Origin: Actinokineospora fastidiosa
GTDB taxonomy: Bacteria; Actinomycetota; Actinomycetes; Mycobacteriales; Pseudonocardiaceae
Direction of reading: 5' to 3'
Assembly: GCF_014648415.1 (NCBI RefSeq)
Contig: NZ_BMRB01000005.1
Span: 248,001-312,000, forward strand
DNA: 64,000 nt
The notes under the pieces were generated by a model. It saw nothing but the letters and a program-made list of their open reading frames with translations, made no database searches and was not told where the DNA came from. The translations under genes were made by a program, and so were the position numbers. This document shows, piece after piece, positions 7,859-15,837 of this stretch. Each line of letters begins with the position of its first letter. Position 1 is the stretch's first letter.

Positions 7859-8133
7859 TGCCCGACATCGCCGACCGGCTCGCCGCCGCGGTGCTCGCGC
7901 ACCCGGCGGTGGTGCGGCTCGACGGCGGTCCGTTCGGGACCGTCGCGACCGCGCTGCCCGGGCGGCGCGTCGTCGGGGTCGGGGTGGACGCCCGGGGCGG
8001 GGTCGAGGTGGCGGTCGTGCTGACCGCGGACCGGCCCATCCCCGCCGTCACCGCCGAACTGCGCGAGCTGGTGCGCGGTGTCGCGGGCGGCGTGCCGGTC
8101 GACGTGCACGTGTCCGACGTGGAGGCACGGTGA
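7858..8133 (+). CDS. Short Asp23-like protein
   Basis: A 91-residue protein that starts in the stop of the preceding Asp23 gene (TGATG overlap). A GTG one codon earlier (7855) is an alternative start. The pattern of an N-terminal helix, AVVRLDGGPFGTVATALPGRRVVGVGV, VEVAVVLTADRPIPAVTAELRELVRG and a final strand VPVDVHVSDV resembles the Asp23-like half of the zinc-finger fusion upstream, but lacks the long first strand. Probably a cytoplasmic component of the same membrane-associated assembly. Overlaps the next gene by GTGA. Confidence 0.7.
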   Translation: MPDIADRLAAAVLAHPAVVRLDGGPFGTVATALPGRRVVGVGVDARGGVEVAVVLTADRPIPAVTAELRELVRGVAGGVPVDVHVSDVEAR

Positions 8134-8357
8134 CCTGGCGCGCGGAGTACCGGGAGTTCATCAGGCGCAACCACCCGGACCGAGGGGGCGACCCGGAGGC
8201 GTTCGCCGCCGGGCTCGCCGAGCTGCGGGCGCGCCGCGACGCCCGCTTCGACGCCCCGGTCGTCGGGGGCGCCGACCCGCCGCGCGGGGTGCGCGGCGCC
8301 GCGCGCCGGGTGCGCCGCTGGTACACGCGGCGCTTCCGCAAGCCCAGGGTTCGCTGA
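8130..8357 (+). CDS. Mini J-domain-like protein with HPD motif
   Basis: A 75-residue basic protein. YREFIRRNHPDRGGDPEAF reproduces helix II, the His-Pro-Asp loop and the start of helix III of DnaJ J-domains. The N-terminal helix I is absent and the C terminus is an Arg-rich tail. In full J-domains the HPD motif activates Hsp70 ATPase; whether this half-domain does so is unknown. It starts inside the stop of the previous gene (GTGA). The tight coupling suggests it functions with the Asp23 proteins. Confidence 0.7.
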   Translation: MTWRAEYREFIRRNHPDRGGDPEAFAAGLAELRARRDARFDAPVVGGADPPRGVRGAARRVRRWYTRRFRKPRVR

Positions 8358-8373
8358 TCCGCAAAGGGGAATC

Positions 8374-8553
8374 ATGAACGCCACCCAGACCGGCATCATC
8401 GCCGGTCTCATCCTCGGCCTCGCGGCCACCCAGGGTTTCATCGCCTTCCTGGTGACCCTGGCCGTCGGGTTCGTCGGCCTGGTGATCGGCAGGGTGATCG
8501 ACGGCGAGCTCGACCTGTCCGACGTGTTCGCGGGCCGGGGCAAGGACAAGTGA
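8374..8553 (+). CDS. Small double-helix membrane protein (DUF2273-like)
   Basis: A 59-residue protein starting with ATG at 8374 after an AAAGGGGAA ribosome site. It is made of two hydrophobic helices (TGIIAGLILGLAAT and FIAFLVTLAVGFVGLVIGRVI) and a short acidic tail. Such small membrane proteins regularly accompany Asp23 and AmaP genes. It probably provides membrane contacts for the stress assembly. Its stop overlaps the GTG of the following Asp23 gene, continuing the chain of coupled genes. Confidence 0.75.
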   Translation: MNATQTGIIAGLILGLAATQGFIAFLVTLAVGFVGLVIGRVIDGELDLSDVFAGRGKDK

Positions 8554-8885
8554 GCCCGGAGGACCGCGGCACGCTCACCATCGCCCCGTCCGTCGTGCGG
8601 CGGGTCGCCGAGCGGGCCGCGGACAGCACCCCCGGCGCCGCCCGCACGGCGGGCGCGCTCGGCATGGGGCGGCACGGGGCGGCGGCCGACGTCGACGGCG
8701 ACGGCCCCCAGGTGCGCCTGCGCGTCGAACTCGCCCTGCGCTACCCCGCCGAGCTGCGGTCCGTGGCCGCCGCGGTCCGGGCCAGGGTCGCCGACGAGGT
8801 GGAGCGCATCACCGGCTATCAGGTGCGCCGTGTCGAGGTCGTGGTCACCGGCCTGGTGGCGCCGACAGGGAAGCGGGTGGAGTGA
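8550..8885 (+). CDS. Second Asp23/Gls24 family protein
   Basis: A 111-residue, essentially single-domain Asp23 protein: GTLTIAPSVVRRVAERAADSTPG, then DGPQVRLRVELALRYPAELRSVAAAVRARV, then the closing VERITGYQVRRVEVVVTGL. It lacks the N-terminal extension of the first copy. Two Asp23 paralogues in one operon suggest hetero-oligomer formation at the membrane. GTG start overlapping the upstream stop; the next gene follows after three bases. Confidence 0.88.
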   Translation: MSPEDRGTLTIAPSVVRRVAERAADSTPGAARTAGALGMGRHGAAADVDGDGPQVRLRVELALRYPAELRSVAAAVRARVADEVERITGYQVRRVEVVVTGLVAPTGKRVE

Positions 8886-8888
8886 GCC

Positions 8889-9425
8889 GTGCGCGTGGTC
8901 GTGAGGATCGTGGCGGTGCTGCTGGCCCTGGCCATCGCCACGGCGGGCGCCCTGCTGGCGGTGGAGGTGGGCTGGCGGTGGCTGCGTCCGGACGCGGGCC
9001 CGCTGGTCGTGCCGTGGCCGCGGTGGCGGGCTGAGCTGAGCACGCTGACCTGGGAGAGCACGCCGGTCCGGGTGACGGCCCTGATCACCGCGGTCGCTGG
9101 CCTGCTCCTGCTGGTGGCCGCGCTGGCCACGGGCAGGCGGGACGTGGCGCTGCTGGACCCGGCGCCGGGGGTGACGGTGCGGACCTCGCCGCGGTCGCTG
9201 GCCCGCATCGTCGGGACGCGGGTGCGCGCCCAGGACGACGTCTCCGGCGCGACGGTCAGCGCGTCCCGGCGGAAGGTGCGGGTGCGGGCGTCGAGCGCGA
9301 TCGAGCCGGAGGCGCGGCTGCGGCCGCGGCTGACCGGCGTCGTCGGCGCGGTGCTCGCGGACCTGCCGCTGGCCCGCACACCGCGCGTCAGCGTCGTCGT
9401 CGACTCGCCGAGGGACCGCCCATGA
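8889..9425 (+). CDS. DUF6286-type membrane protein of the Asp23 operon
   Basis: A 178-residue protein with two membrane segments, one at the N terminus (IVAVLLALAIATAGALLAVE) and one near residues 58-80 (ALITAVAGLLLLVAALATG). They are followed by a cytoplasmic domain with an Asp23/AmaP-like beta-alpha pattern ending in RVSVVVDSP. It resembles the actinobacterial AmaP-like family and would anchor Asp23 proteins to the membrane. GTG start three bases after the preceding stop. The domain name is from memory. Confidence 0.7.
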   Translation: MRVVVRIVAVLLALAIATAGALLAVEVGWRWLRPDAGPLVVPWPRWRAELSTLTWESTPVRVTALITAVAGLLLLVAALATGRRDVALLDPAPGVTVRTSPRSLARIVGTRVRAQDDVSGATVSASRRKVRVRASSAIEPEARLRPRLTGVVGAVLADLPLARTPRVSVVVDSPRDRP

Positions 9426-9558
9426 ACCCGCTCGTGCGCCTGCCATTGACCTGCCGACCGCACCTAAGGGGAACGAGACGCAGGCCAGCCACGGAAACCC
9501 CCGCAGCCTGCGGATGCCTGCCCAACGTGCCCACCATGGTTGATCCCGGGGAGGCGGA
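9426..9558 (+). other. 133-base spacer inside the stress operon
   Basis: This interrupts an otherwise gapless gene chain. A 46-codon frame (9422-9562) overlaps the upstream stop by ATGA and the downstream start by GTGA, but its codons (CTA, AGA, AGG) are unlike the neighbours and it resembles nothing I know. A small hairpin CCGCA-gcc-TGCGG lies near 9500. It may be a decayed insertion or an attenuating element. The ribosome site GGGGAGG for the next gene is at its end. Confidence 0.35.
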
Positions 9559-10140
9559 GTGACGCCGTCGTTGCGGGCCGTCGCCCGCTCCTATCGCGCT
9601 GAGCGCGGCCTGACCGGCGTCGTCGGGCTGCTCGCCCTGCTCGCCGGGGCGCTCGCCCTGGTCGTCGCGGCGGGCTGGCTCGGCCGGTTCCGGGCGGCCC
9701 GGCCGGTGCTCGACCCGGTCGCGCTGGACACCATCGCCGCGTGGCCGCTGATGGCCAGGATCGCCGCGATCGTCGCGGGCGTGCTGCTGCTCGTGCTGGG
9801 CCTCTGGCTCGCCGCGCGGGCGCTGCGGCCGGAGGCGCACCCGGACCTGCGCCTCGACGACGCCCTGACGGTCACCTCCGGCGCGCTCTCCTCGGCCATC
9901 GCCGCCGACGCCGAGCGGGTGCGCGGGGTGGACCGGGCCAAGGCGGCCGTGGTCGGCGAGCGGGACGCGCCCGCCCTGCGGCTGAGCCTGTGGCTGGCCG
10001 AGGGCGCCGACGTCAAGGCGGTGTGGCAGGAGCTGGACGGCTCGGTGCTGCGCCGGGCCCGCGAATCGCTCGGCGTCGACGCGCTGCCGACGGCCGTGCG
10101 CGTGGAGTTGGGCGCGGCGCGGCGGACACGCGTGCGCTGA
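9559..10140 (+). CDS. AmaP-like alkaline shock membrane anchor protein
   Basis: A 193-residue protein with two membrane helices (about 20-42 and 65-88) and a cytoplasmic C-terminal domain of Asp23-like strands (ALTVTSGALSSAIAADAERVRGV.., ALRLSLWLAEGADVKAVWQELDG, TAVRVELGAARR). This matches the topology of AmaP, which anchors Asp23 in Staphylococcus. It closes the operon; the ligase gene starts 17 bases after the stop and could be cotranscribed. Confidence 0.75.
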   Translation: MTPSLRAVARSYRAERGLTGVVGLLALLAGALALVVAAGWLGRFRAARPVLDPVALDTIAAWPLMARIAAIVAGVLLLVLGLWLAARALRPEAHPDLRLDDALTVTSGALSSAIAADAERVRGVDRAKAAVVGERDAPALRLSLWLAEGADVKAVWQELDGSVLRRARESLGVDALPTAVRVELGAARRTRVR

Positions 10141-10157
10141 TCAGGCAGGATGGGCGC

Positions 10158-11249
10158 GTGGCCCTTCCGCTGACCCCGCCGGTCCAACCGATGCTGGCCA
10201 AGGCCGTGCCGTCCATCCCGGACGGGGACGACCTGGTCTTCGAGCCCAAGTACGACGGCTTCCGCTGTCTGGCCTTCCGCGACGGGGACGAGGTGTTCCT
10301 GCAGTCGCGGTCGGGCAAGCCGCTCAACCGGTACTTCCCAGAGGCGGAGGCCGCGCTGCGGGCGGCGCTGCCGGAGCGGGCGGTCGTCGATGGCGAGCTG
10401 ATCGTCGACATCGACGGCAGACTGGACTTCGACCGGCTGGCCGAGCGCATCCACCCGGCGGCGAGCCGGGTCGCGCTGCTGTCGGAGACCACGCCGTCGC
10501 GCTACATCGCCTTCGACATCCTGGCCCTGGGCGACGACGTGCTGCTGGAGACGGCGACGGTGCGGCGCAGGGAGATCCTGGAGGGCGCGCTGACCCTCGG
10601 CGAGCGCGTGCACCTGACCCCGGTGACCCGCTCGGCCGACCTGGCCCGCCGCTGGTTCGAGATCTTCGAGGGCGCGGGCCTCGACGGCGTGATGGGCAAG
10701 CCCGCGGACGGCGAGTACACCCCGAACAAGCGCACGCTGCTGAAGTTCAAGCACTCGCGCACGGCGGACTGCGTGGTCGCGGGCCTGCGCTGGTACAAGG
10801 ACACCGAGCCGGGCGAGGCCGTCGGGTCGCTGATGCTGGGGCTCTACGACCACGAGGGGCACCTGCACCACGTCGGCGTGGTCGGCTCGTTCCCGGCGGC
10901 GCGCCGCCGCGAGCTGGCCGCCGAGATGGCCCCGCTGATCCCCGGCGGCCGGGAGAACCACCCGTGGGCCGCCGCCGACGCCGACCACGACGCGCTGCGG
11001 ATGCCTGGCGCGGTCAGCCGGTGGCGCACGACCGAGCAGCCGTGGGTGCCGCTGCGGCTGGAGCAGGTGGTCGAGGTCGCCTACGAGCACACCGAGGGCG
11101 GCTACCCCGGGCGGTTCCGGCACACCGCGCAGTTCCGCCGCTGGCGCCCCGACCGCGAGCCCGCGTCGTGCACGTACGAGCAGTTGGAGGAGCCCGCCCG
11201 CTACGACCTGGACGCGGTGCTGCGGGGCGAGGTCAAGGAGCGGTCCTAG
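10158..11249 (+). CDS. ligC: ATP-dependent DNA ligase, LigC type
   Basis: A 363-residue ligase sealing nicks using ATP. The adenylated lysine is in motif I EPKYDGFR (about residue 30). Later motifs VVDGELIVD, IAFDILALGDD, LDGVMGKPADGEY and LLKFKHSRTADCVV complete the nucleotidyltransferase core, followed by an OB-fold with EVAYEHTEGGYPGRFRHTAQFRRW. The length equals that of stand-alone LigC. Such ligases act in backup repair with LigD-type polymerases; a PolD-like gene lies 3 kb away on the opposite strand. GTG start. The stop shares CTAG with the convergent transporter gene. Confidence 0.92.
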   Translation: MALPLTPPVQPMLAKAVPSIPDGDDLVFEPKYDGFRCLAFRDGDEVFLQSRSGKPLNRYFPEAEAALRAALPERAVVDGELIVDIDGRLDFDRLAERIHPAASRVALLSETTPSRYIAFDILALGDDVLLETATVRRREILEGALTLGERVHLTPVTRSADLARRWFEIFEGAGLDGVMGKPADGEYTPNKRTLLKFKHSRTADCVVAGLRWYKDTEPGEAVGSLMLGLYDHEGHLHHVGVVGSFPAARRRELAAEMAPLIPGGRENHPWAAADADHDALRMPGAVSRWRTTEQPWVPLRLEQVVEVAYEHTEGGYPGRFRHTAQFRRWRPDREPASCTYEQLEEPARYDLDAVLRGEVKERS

Positions 11250-12130
11250 CCCGCCCGGGTGACGCCGACGGAGGCGGCCACGACCAGGCAGACCGCCACC
11301 CACTGGACGGGGTGCAGCAGCTCGTTCAGCACGACCATGCCCGCGATCGCGGCCACGGCGGGCTCGATGCTCATCAGCACGCCGAACACCCTCGGCGGGA
11401 TCCGGCGCAGCGCCTGCAGCTCCAGCGAGTACGGGATCACCGACGACAGCAGCGCCACGGCCAGCCCGGCCAGCAGCACGGTCGGCGAGAGCAGCGCCGA
11501 GCCCGCGTCGGCCACCCCGAACGGCACGGCGACGACCGCGCCGATGGCCATGCCGAGCGCCAGCCCGCCCCCGCCGCTGGTCCGGCTCCCCATGCGGTGG
11601 CTGAGCAGGATGTACCCGGCCCAGCAGACACCCGCCCCGGCGGCGAGCAGCACCCCGACGATGTCGACGTCCCCTCCGGCCCGCGCGAGCAACACGACAC
11701 CGGCGGCCGCCATCAGCGCCCAGACGACGTCGAGCACCCGGCGAGACCCCACGAGCGCGACGGCCAGGGGCCCGAGGAACTCGATGGTCACCGCGACCCC
11801 GAGCGGGATGCGCGCGATCGCCAGGTAGATCAACAGGTTCATGGAGGCCAACACAAGCCCGTAGGCGACGACGACCCCCAACGCCTCCCGCTTGACGCGC
11901 GGCCGCCACAACAACAGCAGAATGCCCGCCGCGAACACCAACCGCAGCGTCACGACCCCCATCGGCCCAGCACTGGCGAACAACGTCTTGGCGACCGCCC
12001 CACCAACCTGAACGCTGATAACCCCCAGCAACACCTGAACGGTGGGCGGCACAGACCCCACAAGCCGCGGCACCCCCGAGACGACCCCCCACCACCGTCC
12101 CGACCGCCCCAACCACTCCGCACGCGCCAT
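11246..12130 (-). CDS. EamA/RhtA-family exporter
   Basis: A 294-residue inner-membrane transporter with ten predicted helices in two EamA halves, an example being the sequence GVISVQVGGAVAKTLF near the start. The second half has GAVCWAGYIL-like and SSVIPYSLELQALRRIPPRVFGVLMSIEPAVAA segments, typical of RhtA threonine/homoserine exporters. The substrate is not determinable. I prefer the ATG at 12130 to the GTG at 12136. The stop overlaps ligC's by CTAG. Confidence 0.88.
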   Translation of the reverse strand: MARAEWLGRSGRWWGVVSGVPRLVGSVPPTVQVLLGVISVQVGGAVAKTLFASAGPMGVVTLRLVFAAGILLLLWRPRVKREALGVVVAYGLVLASMNLLIYLAIARIPLGVAVTIEFLGPLAVALVGSRRVLDVVWALMAAAGVVLLARAGGDVDIVGVLLAAGAGVCWAGYILLSHRMGSRTSGGGGLALGMAIGAVVAVPFGVADAGSALLSPTVLLAGLAVALLSSVIPYSLELQALRRIPPRVFGVLMSIEPAVAAIAGMVVLNELLHPVQWVAVCLVVAASVGVTRAG

Positions 12131-12294
12131 GACCACGGAAACATCCTACGTATGGGGTGGGAGGAGTCCTACTAGGCCTGTCCTCGGCTGCGCTGGTTCC
12201 CAGGCTCGGACCAGGTTCAGCGGCGAGTCCACGCGGACGCACCTCACCCCACCACCGAACACGACCTCCCCCCGGCTCGGCTATGCCTGCGGCC

Positions 12295-12420
12295 CAGCCC
12301 GGCCTCCGCCTCAGCCCGAGATCCCTCCGCCAGCCCGAGATCCCTGAACCAGCCGATCCCTCCACCAGCCCGAAGTCTCTGTCCCCCGCCAGCCCGAGGG
12401 CCCTGTCCCCCGCCAGCCCG
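12295..12420. repeat. Degenerate tandem repeat with CAGCCCG core in a 409-base gap
   Basis: Between the transporter start and the hydrolase gene (12131-12539), CAGCCCG-like cores begin at 12295, 12312, 12331, 12350, 12366, 12390 and 12414, so the period is 16-24 bases. Units continue with GATCCCT or GTCCCCCGC. The rest of the gap is C-rich with no convincing gene. Function unknown. Confidence 0.65.
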
Positions 12421-12539
12421 GGTTCCCGTCCCCTCCCCCGCACCACCAGCCGCCGCGGGGGCGCGGTTGCCATTGCCCCCGTTCACCCGGTCCTCACCGG
12501 GGGGATGGCAGGGTGGCGGCAGTGTCGGGAGGTGGGTGT

Positions 12540-14042
12540 TTGAGGCGTCTGGTCGCCTGCGTGATGGTGGCGGCGTTCACGGTTTCGTGCACCGCCGGGC
12601 CGTCCAGCAGGCCCGCCATCGTCGTCCGGGGTGGGGATACGTTCGCGCCGCCTTCCGCTGAGGTGCCGGGGCCTGCCGGGGTGCCGCCGTTGGGGAAGCC
12701 GGGTGCCGGGTCCGTGCGGTGGAACGAGTGCGGGCCCGAGATCGGCGAGCGGTTGGGCGAGTTGGCGTTGCCGCAGGACCTGGAGATCGCCTGCGGGCGG
12801 GTCAACGGCGTCCTCGACTCCCCCTACGCCCCCGGGCGCGGCACCATGCGGATGCAGGTGCTGCGGGCGGGCAGCGGGGAGATCCCCATCGCCGTGTTCA
12901 ACGACATCGACGGCCTCCCCGGCACCCTCTACGCCGCCCAGTTGGCCGCGCGGATGCCGAAGGAGTTCCTCGCCGCCTTCTCCCTCGTCGGCGTCGACCG
13001 CCGGGGTACGGGCAACTCCGACGCCGTGCGCTGTGTGCCATCCGACGTGCGCCAGGACCTTCTCGGCGCGGACCCGCGCGCGCTGGAGGTCACCGACTGG
13101 ATCGACCTGGCGCGCAGCGCCGGGCAGAACTGCTCGATCGCGCTGGAGTCGCGGCTGCCCGCGCTGGACACCTGGCGCACGGCGGCCGACGCCGAGGCGG
13201 TGCGGGTCGGGTTGGGGATGGAGCACCTGCACGCCATCGGGCACGGCGAGGGCTCGCGCGTGCTGTCGGTGTTCGCCGAGCGCTACCCCGACCGCGTCGG
13301 CCGGATGGTCCTGGACGGACACCCCGACCCCGACGAGGACGCCCGCGTCGTCGTCACCGGCGTCGCGGCCGGGGCCGAGGCCACGCTGGACGCCTTCGCC
13401 GAGGACTGCGCCGCCCGCTCGTGCCCGCTGGAGCCGGGCGCGCGCGAGGTCGTCTCCGAGGTCCTGACCGGCCCGGGCGCCGGGATCCTGCTGCGCGCGG
13501 TCCTGCACGGCCTGCGCGACCGCGCCGACTGGCCCGAGCTGGCCACCGCGATCGCCGAGGCCCGCGACGGCTCCTACGTCGCCCTGGGCGGGTTCGTCGA
13601 CCAGGTCGCCGCCGACACCGGGGACCTGCCCGCCACGTTCGACGGCACGCTGGTCGTCCGGTGCAACGACACCAAGTCCCGCCTGGCGACCGAGCAGATC
13701 GAGCAGACCACGCGCGAACTGCACGACCGCTATCCAGTCTTCGGCGCACTCTCTGCGCAGTGGTTGGCGCTGTGCGGGCCGTGGCCGGTGTCGTCGAAGC
13801 CGGTGCCGCAGGCGACCGCCAAGACGGCCCCGCCGATCGTCCTGCTGTCCACCGCGGCCGACCCCGTCACGCCCATGGAGGGCACCGAGCGCGCGTTGCA
13901 GCGCATGGCGACCGGGGTCGGGGTGGCCTGGCAGGGGTCAGGACACGGCGCGCTGGCGGTGTCGCCGTGCGCGACGGAGGCGGCGACGGCGTTCCTGCGC
14001 GACGGCACGGTCCCGCGCGACGGCACGGTCTGCCCGCCCTGA
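12540..14042 (+). CDS. Secreted alpha/beta-hydrolase fold lipoprotein lacking the usual serine
   Basis: A 500-residue protein with a signal peptide RRLVACVMVAAFTVSC and a lipobox-like Cys. It belongs to the secreted tripeptidyl-aminopeptidase-like hydrolases and sits where M. tuberculosis has Rv2672. The oxyanion region VGVDRRGTGNSDAVRC and the C-terminal Asp (LLSTAADPVTPMEG) and His (QGSGHGALAVSPC) are present. The nucleophile elbow reads IGHGEGSRV instead of Gly-x-Ser-x-Gly, so the serine is replaced by glycine. It may be catalytically dead or use another residue. I chose the TTG at 12540 because GGAGGTGGG lies five bases before it; GTG 12513 or 12522 are alternatives. Confidence 0.8.
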   Translation: MRRLVACVMVAAFTVSCTAGPSSRPAIVVRGGDTFAPPSAEVPGPAGVPPLGKPGAGSVRWNECGPEIGERLGELALPQDLEIACGRVNGVLDSPYAPGRGTMRMQVLRAGSGEIPIAVFNDIDGLPGTLYAAQLAARMPKEFLAAFSLVGVDRRGTGNSDAVRCVPSDVRQDLLGADPRALEVTDWIDLARSAGQNCSIALESRLPALDTWRTAADAEAVRVGLGMEHLHAIGHGEGSRVLSVFAERYPDRVGRMVLDGHPDPDEDARVVVTGVAAGAEATLDAFAEDCAARSCPLEPGAREVVSEVLTGPGAGILLRAVLHGLRDRADWPELATAIAEARDGSYVALGGFVDQVAADTGDLPATFDGTLVVRCNDTKSRLATEQIEQTTRELHDRYPVFGALSAQWLALCGPWPVSSKPVPQATAKTAPPIVLLSTAADPVTPMEGTERALQRMATGVGVAWQGSGHGALAVSPCATEAATAFLRDGTVPRDGTVCPP

Positions 14043-14071
14043 CCCGGGCGTTCCACTCTGGACCGGGTCAG
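14039..14071. terminator. Hairpin between convergent genes
   Basis: CTGACCCGG (14039-14047) pairs perfectly with CCGGGTCAG (14063-14071) around a 15-base loop. It spans the stop of the hydrolase gene and the stop of the opposing small gene. There is no U-tract, as usual for actinobacterial terminators. Confidence 0.5.
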
Positions 14072-14271
14072 CCGCTGGCGCTGTCCTCGCGCAACCGGTA
14101 CTCGCAGCCGAGTTCGACCGCGTAGGACAGGTCGTAGTGGTGGACGATCTTGGGCCCTTCGTGCAGGTGCACGTGGGTGACCGTCTCCCGGGGCTCGGTC
14201 GGCGCGGTCAGCGTGTCGACCCGCCCGTCGAGGGGCCCGCCGACGTAGCGCACCAGATAGGGGTCGGTCAC
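14068..14271 (-). CDS. Small conserved-looking protein of unknown function
   Basis: A 67-residue soluble protein beginning with TDPYLVRYVGGPLDGRVDTL. VRYVGGPLDGR is a pattern that I have seen in short actinobacterial and phage proteins, but no function is known to me. Four histidines cluster in VTHVHLHEGPKIVHH, hinting at metal binding. A very strong GGAGGAGAGGAGG ribosome site precedes the GTG, and TACACT upstream (minus strand 14304-14309) could be the -10. Confidence 0.65.
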   Translation of the reverse strand: MTDPYLVRYVGGPLDGRVDTLTAPTEPRETVTHVHLHEGPKIVHHYDLSYAVELGCEYRLREDSASG

Positions 14272-14376
14272 GTCGAGCCTCCTCTCCTCCGAGATCGAGT
14301 GTAGGCACGGCGACCGACTTTTTGCCTGCCTCCGTTTGCCGGAAGTGTCCTGTATTCGACCGGATGGAGCAGCCGG

Positions 14377-15420
14377 TCAGTCGTCCCGGGCCCGCGAGGG
14401 CTGCACGCGCTTGGGCTCGCCCGCCATCTTCGGGTACTCCGGCGGGTACGGCAGGTCGCCCTCGCCGCGGTCGCGCTCGTCGCGCTCGAACATCTCCAGC
14501 AGCCGCTCCAGGCCGAACGCGTGCTCGTTGACCGGCGCGTGCAGGTCGCCGACCTCGGCGAACCGGGCGGGCATCGTCAGCACGGAGAAGTCCTCAGGGC
14601 GCGCGTCGGCGAGTTCGTCCCAGGTCAGCGGCGCGGACACGAGCGCGCGCCTGGTCGGGCGGACGGAGTAGGCGGAGGCGATCGTGCGGTCGCGGGCCAT
14701 CTGGTTGTAGTCGAGGAAGATGCGCTCGCCGCGCTCCTCCTTCCACCACTTCGTGGTGATCCGGTCGGGCCTGCGCCGCTCCAACTCCCGGCCGAACGCG
14801 ATCACCGCCCGCCGCGCCTCCACGAACGTCCAGCGCGGCTCGATGGGCACGTAGAGATGCACCCCGCGGCCGCCGGAGGTCTTGGGGAACCCCTGCATCC
14901 CGAGTTCGTCGAGCAGCGCGCGGGCCTCGTGGGCCATCGCCACGGCGTCGGCGAAGTCGGTCCCCGGCTGCGGGTCGAGGTCGATGCGCAACTGGTCGGG
15001 GTGGTCGACGTCGGCCCTGCGGACGGGCCAGGGGTGGAAGGTCAGCGTGCCGAGGTTGGCCGCCCAGGCGACGACGGCCAGCTCGGTGGGGCAGACCTCG
15101 TCGGCGTGGCGGCCGCTGGGGAAGGCGATGCGCGCGGTCTCGACGTAGTCGGGGGCGCCCTTGGGGACGCGCTTCTGGTAGAAGGCGTCGCCGCGGTTGT
15201 CGGCGCGGGTGGAGAGCTTGGCGCCCTCGAACACCCCGCCCGGCCAGCGCTCCAGGGTCGTCGGCCGCTCGCGCAGCGCGCCCAGGATGCCGTCGCCGAC
15301 CGAGAGGAAGTACGTGACGATGTCGCGCTTGGTGAGGTTCAGTTCCGCGAAGTACGGTTTGTCCGGGTTGGACACGCGCACCGCGCGGCCGTCGACGGTG
15401 ATCTCCTCGGCTGCTGCCAC
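14377..15420 (-). CDS. Stand-alone LigD polymerase-domain protein (PolD type)
   Basis: A 347-residue primase-polymerase of the archaeo-eukaryotic type used in bacterial end joining and gap filling. The catalytic acid pair is in LRIDLDPQPGTDF, followed by SGGRGVHLYVPIEP and a third Asp in ERIFLDYNQMARDRTIASAYSVR. The nuclease and ligase domains of LigD are absent. In mycobacteria a comparable polymerase gene sits beside ligC; here ligC lies 3.1 kb away. GTG start. No Ku gene is present in the window. Confidence 0.92.
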   Translation of the reverse strand: MAAAEEITVDGRAVRVSNPDKPYFAELNLTKRDIVTYFLSVGDGILGALRERPTTLERWPGGVFEGAKLSTRADNRGDAFYQKRVPKGAPDYVETARIAFPSGRHADEVCPTELAVVAWAANLGTLTFHPWPVRRADVDHPDQLRIDLDPQPGTDFADAVAMAHEARALLDELGMQGFPKTSGGRGVHLYVPIEPRWTFVEARRAVIAFGRELERRRPDRITTKWWKEERGERIFLDYNQMARDRTIASAYSVRPTRRALVSAPLTWDELADARPEDFSVLTMPARFAEVGDLHAPVNEHAFGLERLLEMFERDERDRGEGDLPYPPEYPKMAGEPKRVQPSRARDD

Positions 15421-15536
15421 CCCGGCAGACTACCGTCGCCGGGGCGGCCGAGCCGGTCCGCGGACGTGCTCGTCCGCGCCGGGAAACCGTCGCTCGGGCG
15501 ACGACATCCGCGGCCCCGGCGGGCTACCGTGAACCC

Positions 15537-15827
15537 ATGGCCCCGGACGAACCGCACGACCGGTTCAACGACGACCTCATCGGGCTCGACCGCGACGACC
15601 CCGAGGCGCAGGCCTTCGCCGAGCACCTGGACCGGCTGGAGCGCGTGCGCCCCGGCTACACCGTCGAGGGCTACCTCGGCGGCGTCTCCGACTTCGCCGA
15701 CTCGGCCAACCGGCTCGGCGGCCACTACCGGCTGATGGCGGCCATCGTGGCCATCCTGATCCTGCTGGGTGTGGCCATCGCCGCGTGGGACGCCGTCGTG
15801 TTCATCGTGACGACCCTGCTGGGCTAG
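15537..15827 (+). CDS. Small C-tail-anchored membrane protein
   Basis: A 96-residue protein with an acidic, soluble N-terminal two thirds (DDPEAQAFAEHLDRLERVRPGYTVEGYLGGVSDFAD spans about 18-53) and one hydrophobic segment near residues 67-95. No family is recognised with certainty. TACCGT (15525-15530) lies six bases before the ATG, which fits a leaderless promoter. msrB follows closely, and its own -10 overlaps this stop. Confidence 0.75.
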   Translation: MAPDEPHDRFNDDLIGLDRDDPEAQAFAEHLDRLERVRPGYTVEGYLGGVSDFADSANRLGGHYRLMAAIVAILILLGVAIAAWDAVVFIVTTLLG

Positions 15828-15837
15828 CGTGGAGGGC

